DNA of 64,000 nt from Augochlora pura (GCF_028453695.1 NC_135781.1:8072779-8136778); one strand, 5' to 3'; shown: positions 10,275 to 22,504, counted from the first letter of the stretch. The notes: generated from the letters alone by a model not told the origin. Made by a program: numbers and translations.

Positions 10275-11558
10275 ATGAAAAAGACGAGTAATAAGGGTCA
10301 AACCTATGCCTCCAGTCAAGAAGATAGTGAAAATGATAGCGATGAAACTGAATGTAGCATTGGTAGTAATTCGACAGCAGGCACTCATCGTAGTGATACA
10401 CCTACGCGTAGTGCACGTTATAGAAGGAAAGGAAGACGTAGAAGTAAAACTACAAAATATAAGTCTTGCACAGATAAGCCCCTTTATAAATATTGCTGCA
10501 GTATTAAGGAAGATCATGGGCAACCATTGTTTGGTGTACAGTTCAATCATCACTTAAAGGAAGGAGAACCACTAATATTTGCTTCTGTAGGAAGCAATCG
10601 AGTAAGCATTTATGAGTGTCCTGAAGGGGGTAATATTAGACTACGTCAATGCTATGCAGATCCTGACCCAGAAGAAAATTTTTATACTTGTACTTGGACT
10701 TATGATGATTCTGGGAAGCCTCTATTAGCAGTGGCAGGATCACGTGGTGTAGTTAGAGTCATTAGTCCTGTAACTATGACTTGTATTAAGCACTATATTG
10801 GACATGGTCATGCAATAAACGAATTAAAAATTCATCCTAAAGATCCCAATATATTGCTCTCAGCATCAAAGGACCATGCTCTCAGGCTATGGAATATAAA
10901 AACTGATGTCTGTATAGCAATTTTTGGCGGAGTCGAAGGTCATAGAGATGAAGTTTTAAGTGCAGATTTTGATATGAAAGGGGAACGCATTATTTCATGT
11001 GGCATGGATCATGCTTTGAAATTATGGTCACTGGATAAACCAGATATGCAAGAAGCAATAAAACAATCATATTACTCTAATCCTACACGTAATGGAAGAC
11101 CTTTTGACTCCATACTACAACATTTTCCAGACTTCACTACACGAGATGTACACCGTAATTATGTTGATTGTGTTAAATGGTATGGTGACTTTATTTTAAG
11201 CAAGTCTTGTGAAAACTGTATCGTATGCTGGAAACCAGGTCGCCTTGAAGATTCTCAACTACGTAATGGAGAAACAAGTGCTACAGTTTTACACAGATTT
11301 GAATTTAAAGAATGTGATATATGGTTTATAAGGTTTTCAATGGATTTTTGGCAACGTACAATAGCTTTAGGAAATCAAGTTGGAAGAACATATGTATGGG
11401 ACTTAGAGGTTGATGAACCAGGACAAGCACGCTGTTATTCACTTCATCATCCTAGATGTACTGCTCCTATACGTCAAACAAGTTTAAGCAGAGATGGCTC
11501 AGTACTATTATGTGTTTGTGATGATGCCACTGTATGGAGATGGAACCGTGAACATTAA
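10275..11558 (+). CDS. EED: Polycomb protein EED/ESC, WD40 subunit of PRC2
   Basis: Nuclear PRC2 subunit that binds H3K27me3 and stimulates the E(z) methyltransferase. A single uninterrupted 427-aa frame (human EED 441 aa). Residues 1-65 are acidic/serine-rich then basic (RRKGRRRSK); the seven-bladed WD40 propeller fills about 75-427, with FGVQF (86-90), ENFYTCTWTYD (134-144), GHAINELKIHP, SKDHALRLWN, GVEGHRDEVLSAD, CGMDHALKLW, RDVHRNYVDCVKW and CDDATVWRWNREH. By alignment from memory the aromatic cage for trimethyl-lysine would be F86, Y137, W350 and F351, the last in place of human Tyr365. There is no intron, and the start lies 31 bases after the CENP-M-like stop, so the mRNA probably shares upstream sequence with that gene. 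Identity is firm. Confidence 0.97.
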   Translation: MKKTSNKGQTYASSQEDSENDSDETECSIGSNSTAGTHRSDTPTRSARYRRKGRRRSKTTKYKSCTDKPLYKYCCSIKEDHGQPLFGVQFNHHLKEGEPLIFASVGSNRVSIYECPEGGNIRLRQCYADPDPEENFYTCTWTYDDSGKPLLAVAGSRGVVRVISPVTMTCIKHYIGHGHAINELKIHPKDPNILLSASKDHALRLWNIKTDVCIAIFGGVEGHRDEVLSADFDMKGERIISCGMDHALKLWSLDKPDMQEAIKQSYYSNPTRNGRPFDSILQHFPDFTTRDVHRNYVDCVKWYGDFILSKSCENCIVCWKPGRLEDSQLRNGETSATVLHRFEFKECDIWFIRFSMDFWQRTIALGNQVGRTYVWDLEVDEPGQARCYSLHHPRCTAPIRQTSLSRDGSVLLCVCDDATVWRWNREH

Positions 11559-12417
11559 TAGTTACATAATATATGAAAATGTGCCTTCACACTTATAGAA
11601 TGTACCACATTAAGCTTACTGCCTTTTGATATGGAATATTATAAAATAACTCATCAATAGTAGGTTGTATACCTATTATAAAATATTAGTTAGATACTTA
11701 TAATAATTTTAATTCATAAATAATTTATGAAGGATACACTTTTACATTAATTTCAAGCAAAGTTAAGCAAGTTAATTCGTATATTTATCATATAGGTAAA
11801 TTATAATCGTAATTACACGAAAAACGTATATTTTATCCCTTCGTATGTAATAAGTTTAGAAATGGTATAGAACTAAAATTATACCATGTATGCACTTTAG
11901 TAATTAACAAATTATTTAATTTCTATTAATTAACGAAGGTAATAGAGAAGAAAAAGAGTATTAAAAAATGAAATATTCTTACTTTTAAGTTTTTACTTTT
12001 TTGAACAAATTGTAAATCACAAAATTTTTGTGTAATGTTTTTAATAATATTGTTGCATCTTCATATTTTTATGTAAAATTTCTGGCTTCGTTAGTGCAAC
12101 AAAAAATACAACACATTACAACTTTGTAATGTTACATTTAACTTTTAGTTTATGAATAAATCGAGTACACTGTATTTTACAACTTCGATTGATAAATTAA
12201 TTTAAGGAAATAATAGTTTCAAAAGACTGAAATAATTATTAAAATTGTATACTATTATTTATAAACAAAAATTAATAAATACCTTTCATAAAAAATACAC
12301 TGCTGTTAAAATGTTGAATAATTTTACAGACAAAATATCTCAGAAGATTTAGAAAATAAATGCCATAACAAGATGTAAATCAAAATGTAGCATATATTCA
12401 AAGAAAAAATTTTGATT
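11559..12417. other. Convergent 3' regions of EED and prefoldin 2
   Basis: AT-rich, no coding exon. It must hold the 3' UTRs of EED (+) and prefoldin 2 (-). I could not choose single poly(A) sites. Confidence 0.5.
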
Positions 12418-13211
12418 TTAGGGATAGTTGCTCAACAATGAATTAACAACAACTGTGCTTCTTTTTGCTTCTTTCGGCTCTTCACTTTGCTGTTGCTGTT
12501 GCACATCCTCTTGTCCCTTAATTCTAATATTATGCTTTTCTTTAAATTCATTAATTTCAATTCCTTTCTTTGTTAATTGTTCATTTAATCCATCTATAAC
12601 TTTTATAAGCTGCAAAACGTAATATAATGTTAGTCAAGTATTACAATAAGTATTTAAGATGCAAAACAAATGGAAACTTTTACCTGTTCCTTATTTGTTG
12701 TTAATGCAGGCATTACATCTTCTACAGTGCGCTCACACAATACACCTCCTGTTAGTCTATAACACTTTCTTTTCGGATCAACATGTTTTAACGTCTCAAT
12801 TACAATCCTAAAATTTGTAATACTTCGTTGTAATAATGAAAAGTTATTTTTAAATATTTGTAAAATATAACAGATACCAAGTTTGTAGAGTTAATAAAAT
12901 TTACACATGAAAATAATACTTTTATTATTTGTAATGAATGAATTAAAATTTTATTAAATTAGAATGTATTAAGGACTATTTGTTAAATATATATATATAT
13001 ATAATAGTAAGAAACGCTATGTTTATAAAAGACAGGAATGGTTAACGTAGGTTAAGGATGCATACTTGTGTTCATTCAATTCCATCTCCATTTCCGATAA
13101 TTTATTAGCCATTGTTCGTTGCTCATTAAGAAGCATTTGAAATTCTGACAATATTTCAGCAGTAGATTTTGTACCTTTCGGAGATTTTCCTGACTTTTTT
13201 TGGCTAGCCAT
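12418..13211 (-). CDS. Pfdn2: Prefoldin subunit 2
   Basis: Beta-type subunit of the cytosolic prefoldin hexamer that passes unfolded actin and tubulin to the CCT chaperonin. Three exons on the minus strand: 13211-13066, 12807-12684, 12609-12418; all GT-AG, 153 aa (human 154). Residues 1-16 are a basic tail (MASQKKSGKSPKGTK). The first coiled-coil helix contains EQRTMANKLSEMEMELNEH, followed by the beta-hairpin core VDPKRKCYRLTGGVLCERTV, and the second helix by EQLTKKGIEINEFKEKHNIR. The C-terminus is Gln/Glu/Lys-rich (VQQQQQSEEPKEAKR). All match the family; no breaks seen. Confidence 0.96.
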
Positions 13212-13549
13212 ATTAGGCGTTTTGCATTACTTTCTTCTACACGCGTGAGATTAACCACTTTATTTATGTATTGTACATATGTACGTATATATATATATCT
13301 GCACGAAATTTCTGCTTCCTACGTTTCTAGTTATACTCAAGAATCGATTTACATACATGTTCACACCCGTGTGAAGCGATTCAATATATTAACCAATATT
13401 AATAAAACATGGCTTAAAATGTTGCTCTTTAATTGTTCATATTTGCTCGCCGATTTGTTTTAATTGATCACTTATCCTTTTCGAGAGATATTCAAAAAAC
13501 TTTTTGAGATGCCTAGGGATTTTCATGAAAGGCTAGATAATTTTAATAA

Positions 13550-13625
13550 TACAGTAATGAGACATGCTCATATCCAATCAGAGCAAAGAAAATTTCTAAA
13601 CCGAACCTCGCTAACGGAACAATTT
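13550..13625 (-). mobile_element. MITE family A fragment
   Basis: CCAATCAGAGCAAAGAAAAT followed by TTCTAAACCGAACCTCGCTA matches, in inverted orientation, the internal block seen at 20600-20650. No terminal repeat is left on either side. Confidence 0.5.
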
Positions 13626-14514
13626 ACAGCCTGGATATATGTGTTACGTTATCACGTTTCATGAGCGACGCGAACATAGGCACTTGTTTATATTACGACC
13701 ACGCTATTAGACTATACGTTTCAATTTATGGCGGCAGGAGGGAAGTTCGAATGTATATATAAATTTATATCGCATATTTATATAGAGACATTGTATCGCC
13801 CGAGAGGAATAACTGAGAATATGTAAAGAGACAATGAGAGAGTTCCCACGAAGTTCATCGTCAAGCCTTTGCTTTCTTTAGCAAGACTAATCGAGGAGTA
13901 TAGACAATGTCACGTTGGCTTTCGTAAGATCCTCTACAATGTTGCACAAACTAAACGAGTCACAGTAACAAATCCGGACCGCTAAAGTGTTGAACGTCGA
14001 AAACCATTAGTTAGGGACTTCTCGGAACTCTCCCTGACCTCTCTCTCTCTCTCACGCTGTCCTTGAACCGAGGTCTTCGCGCGCGGCATACCCCACTCCG
14101 TTCGTTTCGGCGGGCTTTCTGCCCCTGCGCGCTCGACCGTCGCGCACTCCCAGCCGCACGCGCACCGCCGAACCACCAATCACCACCAATCTGCAACCAG
14201 AAGATGAGCCATCCGACGAATCAGCATCCAGCTAGAGGACCCCAATTTTCCTATTGGACAAGGGAGGAAGAACCAGAAGGAACGCAGGAATAAAACTTGC
14301 TTTCCTCGGGAAAATACAGACAGACTTTATTCGACAGTCAAAGAAAGTAGATCATAGAGCTCTATCAATAAAGTACCAGTTTTTGCTTAAAATATTCAAA
14401 GTTGTACAACTCTCTACAACCTTTCACGAGCAGAGCGGTTCAGCGCTCCACGGGCAACCGAACCACATCAAATTCCCTACATCCAGACAATTCAGACCTT
14501 AACATATGAATGTA

Positions 14515-14565
14515 GCAATTTTCTGTCTTTTGATTGGCTGACGATTTATGACTGCACAATGTTGC
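14515..14565 (+). mobile_element. Weak MITE family A fragment
   Basis: AATTTTCTGTCTTTTGATTG followed by GCTGACGATTTATG resembles the family block AATTTCCTTTGCTCTGATTGGCTGACGATTCAT. Short and diverged, so only tentative. Confidence 0.35.
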
Positions 14566-17500
14566 CATCATAGTTAGTAATAAAAGAAAAGTAAATAAAA
14601 AGTGGCAACAGCACGACACAGTAGTCAAACACGCTTTTCGCGCAACCATACGCTTGGCGCCCCATTTAAAACACGCTGCGCTATATTCGACTTTTACTTT
14701 CCATCTCATAGAATTTCTCAACCACAATCGTTAGCGATTTTGAGAATGGATCTATAAAGGCAATATTTCGACAAATTAAGCAAAATACGATCTAACTAAT
14801 CGTTGCATTAGAGCAGATTGAAAACATATTTACAACACAAAAGTTTTTAAAAAAGTACATTAAGAAACTTTTGGAAAAATTTTGAGAGAATGTAAATATT
14901 CATCAGTATACGAAATGTAAAGAATAAAACTCTTGTTTCTTGCATTTTACATTATTATAGTTATGTAGCTTATAATATTTCAATGCTTCTCGTAATACAA
15001 GATTTATAAATAAAACTTGAAGTAACAATGTCATTTATTTATTTTTCAGGTTTCTCCTTAAGCTATTTGAATTTTATTTATTTTGTGCGCACAATCTTTC
15101 ACAAACTATAATTTTTACTTTAAGTAATAACTTAAATAATAACTTATTATATTCTACAAATACAAGAATCGCAGTGGAGTACATGCAAAAGTAATACATA
15201 TCAGAAAATTAATATTTGTATTTTAAGTATGCATATTTAATTTGCCAATTAATACAATAACCACGCTCACACATAAATAAAAAAGTTTATAATTAAAGCT
15301 ACTCACAACAGCAAAATCACCTATATATTTGCAATATAACATTATAAAAGAAATTCTTCTATACTTTTCATGTAATTATTTTAAACTTAGTATATCCTTA
15401 AACAATAAGTTACAAGCAGAGGCAAATTTGTATTATCACATTGTGATATGTTAAATGTTGTCTAAATGTGGATGAATGTACACTTTTTGTTATTCGAAGT
15501 CAATGATTGATCAGGAAGTGTAAAAGAATAATCAGAGTACCTGCAATAGTATACTTTCTTCATACAATAAATTCCACTGTTATACTGATCATATCTTATT
15601 TATATGTCCACTGCTACATATATATATATATATATACATATTACGATATGAATGTAGAATATTCTTATAAACTACTGTACATAAACATATATGTAATAAT
15701 AACTTCAGTCACAAATACAGTAAAATACCATAAACCTTGCAAAATAACATATAAAATAACAATTTAATACAAAAAATTTATGCTAATATTAATGTGATAT
15801 TAATGGTTATATTCAATAAAATTAATACATTCAATACTTTTAAACGGAGAAACTGATTTATAAATAGTGTAAACAACTTAAATACTTAAAGAGTAGCTAC
15901 TGTATTGTGATTGCTGATGGGTTCAAGTAAATTAGAATGTAATCACAGCAAAATCTCTTGAAGGATGAAAATTTAAAGAAAATTATTACTATTTGTTGTA
16001 GCAAAGAATTCAGTATTTTTAGCCAGTTCGTATATTACTAGAAGTTTATTTCTTCAGTATAGTTTATTATATTAAACATATTTTACAAATAATTATGATT
16101 TCTAAAGTATTGTAAATTTTAATAGATCATTTAATATTTTACTTGATCTTTTATTACATCTGTATATTGATCATATGTTTAAAAATAATAAGTATTCTTT
16201 TAAGTACTTCAAGTACTTAAGAAATGAAAGTTGAGGTAAATATGATCAAAAGAGAATTCAGCTAATTGATCGTTCACTCTTTCATATATTATCAAAAATA
16301 CACTCGTGACTATCTTCAACCAAATTTTAGTCATCATTCGTTAAAAATCAAGTAATAGAAAAATTTTACTGAATAAAATTAATGATATGCTGACAACGAT
16401 AGGATCTTTTTCAAAATGATTACAGTATTACCGACTGGCTGGAGATTTTTTCAATCCGAATCAATACTGATACTTTTCCATTCGCAGTAAAAGATAGATG
16501 ATATTAATTTGAGATAACTCAAAATAGATGAATTAGATTAGACTTTTTTTATAGATATATTTTCTTTTTAAAAGAAAAATGTCGGTGTCTTGTTTTACTA
16601 ATAAATTTGTAATGAATAACAGCGTCAATTAAAATATCTTAATGGCTACTTAGAGAAGTGTTTTTGACAACATATGTGTAGGTCGAAATCATTTGTGTTA
16701 AAATCCCTTTTCGACAATATTTACGATTATTATCTTCGACATGTGTTGTAAAAAAAAAACAAATCTATAGATTGTAAAAAATAAAGTATACAATATAAAT
16801 GTAAAATATAAAAAAAACTTAATAAAATTAGTGTCATGGAAGAAACTGTATCATTGAACTGTATTTTTAAAAAATACAGATGTCATGTGTCTTTCTATAT
16901 ACAATACATATAGATGCATAAACAGAATATTGTATAGATTGTAGGAATGTAATTATTTTCCTATTCAGAATAAATAAAAAAGTATTGTATAAAATAATAG
17001 CTTATAGATTCTAAGTATACAGTATGTTCCGTTTAACTGTATACACAATTATTTCCATAAGTATTTTTAATACTTACACAAATAACAGCATTTATGGATT
17101 TAAATCGAAAATACTGTTTACAATAATAGATATCGTTGATATGAGTATAATAGTTTTAATGCACTTCTGGGACACTATTATTTTAACAACGAAGAAGCAT
17201 TTGTAGTTTATATATTTCAACTAAAACACAACTACTTTACGAGTCATTCGAAATTAATTTTGTTTTTCTCTTTCTACTATAGATATGCTTCCAAAAAGTA
17301 CCCAAGAATCTTACACTTTTAGTCAATACTGCTATAAAATATGATAGACTTATTTTGATTTTATAAACTATACTATACAAATAATGGAATAAATAAATGT
17401 GTGCGTGTATAGTATGAATGATTGAGTATTTTATCCAGAGTCGTAAATGCAAGACTGCATTGTCCATTTATCCTCTAATTGCTTGTAGCAAAGAAGGAAT

Positions 17501-17837
17501 ATGAATAATTTCATTAATGGGAACATTTTTTTGTGATAGCGTTATGAAAAACTATTTCAATGCTGTGAAAATTTCTGTTTGTCTGAAAATATACTCTAAT
17601 AAAAACTTTATCACTGCTATATGTATATAACAATAATATAGGCTTCTATATAGAATTATTAGCATTGCTATAGTTATATTTAATTCACAATACTTACAAG
17701 CTTATTATTGTGGAGTTTTCTCAATTATATACAATACAGTAAAAAACTACTCGTTCTTAATGATTTCTGTATTCAATAAAAATACAAGCATCTGATTGCA
17801 AATTATGTCGAAAAATTTCATTAAATTTAAAGCGTTA

Positions 17838-19799
17838 CTAGACCGATGTTTCAGAGTTTAATCTTAACAAGAATTTGTTAGATTTCGGATGTGCAAGTTG
17901 TTCTGTAAGATGAAAATGGGGTAAATGATATGCTGTACATAAAAGAGCTACTTCACCTTGTCTTAATTGAAATTCGCAACCATTAGCAAGAGGTCGTGAT
18001 GGTAATTCGCCTTCACAAACTAAGGCCCAATGATGAGAACGTTTTTGTCTCTCCTTTTCGTTTGAAAAAACGGGACTTGTTACAAAAAAGGGCTCTAGAA
18101 ACGCTCGCGGGGCTGCATCTTGAGCTAAACACCGTGCAAGTCGATTTAAAATAGATTCTACAGAGTGACGCGGTTGCTGTCGTGTCACTCTTAAATACTT
18201 TTGTAAGGCTCTTGCCATAGATGGAAATACCGCTTGCGCAGCTTCCATAGGATCCATAGGTCCAGGATTTGGAGTTGATTCTACCTCTGAATGTAAACGT
18301 TTAATATGAGCAAATGCTTCCTCAGCGGCAGTGATTAATCTTGCTCTACGTTTTCTAACTCTACGTTCATAATCATGTTCTTCGTAAAAACGTTCATTAT
18401 GGCTAGAATCCCTACGACGAGTTTGAGTAGGCATTACTGATCTATCACCGCTACCTCCTCGAGACTGAACACCACTAGTAACTCCACCATCAACTTCATA
18501 AAATTTGAAGCTTGATTGTTTTCTGCCAGACTTTGATACAGGCAGTCGTTCCAAATATGGATTATAGATAGGAAATTCTGTATAATACCTTTCTAATACC
18601 CATACTGCTGCTCGTTGTATCGATAACTGACCAATTGCATATGATCGTGATACACCATCTGGTGATCTTACAACCTTGAATATTAAGTTATTATTACAAT
18701 ATACTTAATAAATAAAAGTTATTGTATAAAATTTAAATTGACATACCTTGAGATAAAACATAGGTTGTTGATGTCGTATTTCAATAAGTAATATTGCAAT
18801 ATAATGTATGAACAATAGAGTATCTGCGAGAGTACCAGCATAATTTACTAAATTTTTGTACTCTGTTATTTCACCATTAGCAGCAGTCTTAGCACTCTCT
18901 GTGACCTAAAATTTATAATAATTTTATATAAATGTTATACTATTATAGAAAGAAATTTAAAATATGTGATAAAATCATATACCTGAACAACATAGAATAG
19001 CCAATAAGTACAAATGCACAATGTGGTAAGAAGTAATACCCCAGCTCTGAATAAGAATATACGAGGCATAGTAGCATTTCGTGAGTGTAAAAACACAGCC
19101 CAACTTCCAATACCTAGTAGCACCAACTTAAAGGCTAAACCTAATAATTGGCCTTTACATTCTGCATTACATGATAGCAATTGTAGCTTTTGTTGCATTG
19201 TTAACACAGTTGTAGAATCAGGAAAAAATCCTACTTTGGGCAGTATAACCATAGCAACAGGGCTAAGAAAGGCGCTTAGTCCAATTATCATTGCTATAAC
19301 AGGACCCACAAATCGATTACAGGAACTAAATGATCCATCATTTTCATGTGGCCAATGGCTCACATCTTCAGTTGATTCTGATCTATCAGAGGTATTTCCA
19401 GTAACAGCAGTAGTATTTTCCCCCCAGTTTTCATCTTGGGGTAATATCTGTACTTCGATAACTTCTTGACCCAAATTATCCACGCTATCGCCTCTTACAT
19501 TAACAGTTGTTTGAAAAGGAGCCATTTCGCTTGTATCTAAATGTCTTTCCTTCCTATGACTGCGACTGGTCCTTTTAAACAAACATATTAATGTTACAAG
19601 TGGAAAAGGATTTAGCTACAATTTTTCCCATTATTACATAAGCACACTTGGTCATCAAATTCAAATACCTGGTACTTCTATGAGAATGTTGTCTGTGATG
19701 AGATTTAGAACTATGAGTTCTATGATGTTTTTGAGAAGTCCTGCTATGATGGCTATGGCTATGCTCGCTAGCCCCCGATTTTACGCTCTCAGTCTCCAT
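17838..19799 (-). CDS. Vang: Van Gogh/Strabismus, four-pass core planar cell polarity protein
   Basis: Plasma-membrane protein of the Fz/Vang planar polarity pathway that recruits Prickle to one side of the cell. Four exons on the minus strand: 19799-19669, 19571-18983, 18905-18747, 18674-17838; all GT-AG, 571 aa (fly 584, human VANGL2 521). The N-terminal cytosolic part is very rich in His/Ser (HSHSHHSRTSQKHH) and then Ser/Thr, where the family is phosphorylated. Four membrane spans at about 131-155, 184-206, 214-237 and 262-283. The C-terminal Prickle-binding domain includes FKFYEVDGG, RRVRKRRARLITAAEEAFAH, FLEPFFVTSP and FLLRLNSETSV, ending in the PDZ-binding motif ETSV. The ATG at 19797-19799 gives METESVKSG. 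A plus-strand open frame at 19014-19469 is only its shadow. Confidence 0.97.
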
Positions 19800-20502
19800 T
19801 CCCCGGCAAAGGTTACCGCCCTCGAGCTACCCCATAAGAACATACCCTCTTCCACTTGTTTCCGACCGCCAGGCACATATACTTAGTGCTATAACACAAT
19901 CGCAGTGTTGAAACTTTGTTGAATTACAAAATGATACGCTATGAATTAAGAATCTTCAGGGTATTTTCTGTGCACAAAATTTTTTGCACAGCCGACATTT
20001 TAAGATACGTAATTAATTTTCCAAAAAGTTGAGTTCGTATCATTCAAAACTAAATATTACAAAAAAGATTGCTTTATCAACGTAATTTTCTGTTAAAATA
20101 TATTTAAAAACAGACGCCGACACGCCTAACGTTTATTATTCCCACCCCCTTTGTCTTGTTACCACATTCCAGAATAATTGTTGGGAGAAGGAAGATCAGG
20201 TAAAATTTCCTAGGGATGTTTAGGGAAATATCAAGCACAATGTACAAAAATATTCACATATATAATATTAATATATATTTACAATACTGGAATGTTATGT
20301 TTATTTATTATATATCCTACATCCTATCAAAAATACTATGCACTAGTACGTACATGTGAATTATTTCGACTGTATGTACATGTGTACCAGTGTGCTCAGG
20401 TTGCAACGAAAGCGCTGCAGGTGACTCGAGATGGTGATATAAATGGGGATGGCATCCATGCTCCATATTACACGATGCGAACATTGTGAGTCCTAGATAT
20501 AG

Positions 20503-20703
20503 TAATGGGACCTACTCCTGCACATTTTTCTTACTCCTTAAGCTAGCATGCCCATCCCCACCGTTTTATTGCGCATCCAATCTGAAGTGAAGCCTGTCTC
20601 AGTGGTGAATTATTAGCCAATCAGAGCAAAGAAAATTTCAATACAAACCCTAGTTAATGAATCAAGATCCGGCATAGAAGTGTGCAAAAGTAGGACCCGT
20701 TAT
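20503..20703 (-). mobile_element. MITE family A, near-complete copy with both terminal inverted repeats
   Basis: Left end TAATGGGACCTACTCCTGCA; the right end read in reverse is TAACGGGTCCTACTTTTGCA. The TIRs match at most of about 20 positions. About 200 bases long, with no open frame of note. This is the best copy in the window for defining the family. Confidence 0.8.
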
Positions 20704-21100
20704 TACACATAATACACACATGAGTACATAAACGATTCGATACCCATATATAGGATATTCAAAAATTATGTAATTTCCGGGAAATTGGAGTTTCCTGTGC
20801 AGTTAATTCTGAGCTCAGCTTAGTGGATACAATAGTGGACCAACATTTATACAACGGTAACGTATGTCACTTTTACTCGATATAAAATTGCAATGTTCTG
20901 TAACTATGAGGTTGGTTAGGGAATTTCTGGCTGTTTTGGATATCCGTGATAGAAGTGGAATTAAGAATACGAAGATAGAACATAAATGTACAATCTGAAT
21001 TATGGCAAAAGGACGTGAGTTTGCCATAATGAGGAATTACATACACTTTAGCTGTATTCGGTTTGACTCGGAACTACTCTAAATGTATGAAAATACAGTA

Positions 21101-21225
21101 AGATGTCCTACTTCTGCGCACCTCTAGCCTACAGCTTGATTCTTTACAGAGAGTCAACACAGGAATTTCCTTTGCTCTGATTGGCTGATGATTCATTGCT
21201 GAGATAGAATCATTGAATTATGGTA
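21101..21225 (+). mobile_element. MITE family A, left half of a split copy
   Basis: Runs GTCCTACTTCTGCGCACCTC, GATTCTTTACAGAGAGTC, TTTCCTTTGCTCTGATTGGC, TGATTCATTGCTGAGATAG and then stops matching. The missing right half is found in the same orientation at 22795-22862. Confidence 0.65.
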
Positions 21226-21489
21226 GAATTAGCTGCGAACTCTTCCAGTCAATTTTCGTCTTGCCTACATTATATTTCTTTGACAATTATTATTGTTTTC
21301 TACTAACAAGTAATTCAATTCATAATAAATCCTCGCAGAAAGAACACGTATATAATAAACTGGAATAATTTATTTATTGGTTTGACAATTCCATATAAAA
21401 TACCGATTTAAATTATAAGCGTTGAATAGGATAATTTAAAGCGCTTAGTCTATTCATATAAAATCTACAAAGTTCCTTTTGTAACTTTA

Positions 21490-22200
21490 GGCACCGTTTC
21501 AGGTTATGTCAGGGTTATATAATTTTGCTACGAATGCGGCGAGAAGGTGGATTCGGCGCAGCATACGCTGGAGGTATGCCTCGCCTTTTAGCAGGTAGCA
21601 AAAGGGGATGAAATGCGGCAGTCTCCTTCTGTGTGCAGGGCATGTTACAGAAGGAGGTTGCCGAGAGGGGTCAGGAGAGATCCAACCCCTCACGTCGGAA
21701 CCGGGGGTGGCGACCGCGTAATGTGGAACCTTCGGTAATTTGAGAGTTGCGGGCGGCGGACATATCACACGCTGATTTCAGCAAGTTCCCGTCACCCGCT
21801 ATCAGGACAGGGGGGTTCATCTCCCTACCTGACGAGAGTAGGGGGTGACGTAGTCCATCATCTATACGTCACCCCCCGGGTGGCGGGGGTCCTGGGTATA
21901 TGAACCACTTATGCGGCCGCCGAGATGTTACGGTGCAGGGTGCGGCCTCCCTGCAACCGTAACCAATCGTCATATGATGGAACAGCGTCCGATGGTCACC
22001 GTGGAGGTTTTAGTGGGTACCCTATAGGGGCTTATGTCAACAAAACCCCCCCGTCCCCGGTTATGGCAGGCCTACATAACCCGAAGCATGGTTATGACAG
22101 CAAACAACAGGAACTCCACACTACCCCTGGTCTGCTCCCCCGGGCAGGCTGGGGGTTTCCGGATTGCAGATTTTCTCCACGTAAAAAAGAAAAAAAAATT
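21490..22200 (+). mobile_element. Probable 3' tail of a truncated non-LTR retrotransposon
   Basis: GC-rich island inside AT-rich DNA, 5'-truncated, ending in an A-rich tail (GTAAAAAAGAAAAAAAAATT, about 22182-22201). GTGGAGGTTTTAGTGGGTAC at about 22001 and GGGCAGGCTGGGGG near 22143 resemble the 3' ends of insect R1-clade LINEs as I remember them. I found no reverse-transcriptase motif, so the class is tentative. Just past the tail (22205-22284), a minus-strand stretch reading VKHLGVTLGP has a LINE-like flavour but is too short to call. Confidence 0.45.
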
Positions 22201-22504
22201 ATTTAATTTGGCCACAGAGTCCCTAAGCAATGATCCCAGGTCACTTGGGCCTAAGGTCACTCCAAGGTGTTTCACTCTAAACATTTGCAGCCTGTGTGGC
22301 CTTTTAGAAAGCCGCTAAAGGCGGAAAAATGACGGAAAACCGCGAAATCTAATTTATCCTGTAACTACCCTCATGGACAAATTACAGGGTTAAAATTTTG
22401 TCCAGATGAGTTTTTATTGGTCAGCTATCGAACGGTGTATGATTCATTGAAAAACCTCTAAGGGCAGTTTTGACTATCTTAATCGACTATGCCCTTTCTG
22501 TAGA

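Larger units (their letters stand above)
13212..17837. other. Intergenic region between prefoldin 2 and Van Gogh, with repeats
   Basis: No supported exon. 13550-13625 and about 14515-14565 hold MITE family A fragments. 13830-14340 is a GC-richer stretch (CT microsatellite about 14040-14054, CGCGCGG, CCAAT-like boxes, AATAAA at 14290) that could be an old LTR or a promoter, but I found no pair of repeats. 15000-17837 is very AT-rich and probably includes a long Van Gogh 3' UTR; a TA microsatellite lies at about 15618-15640. Confidence 0.45.

Noticed and set aside
13830..14340. Possible solo LTR (CCAAT-like boxes, AATAAA, GC-rich unique core)
   Set aside because: No TG..CA ends, target duplication, primer-binding site or second copy could be found, so it is described only as an unassigned GC-rich stretch.
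19014..19469. 151-codon plus-strand open frame
   Set aside because: It is the exact antisense of Van Gogh exon 2, which encodes the conserved membrane domain.
22072..22284. Minus-strand frame containing VKHLGVTLGP, suggestive of a LINE reverse transcriptase thumb region
   Set aside because: Only about ten residues look suggestive, and the frame runs into the A-rich tail of the neighbouring element.
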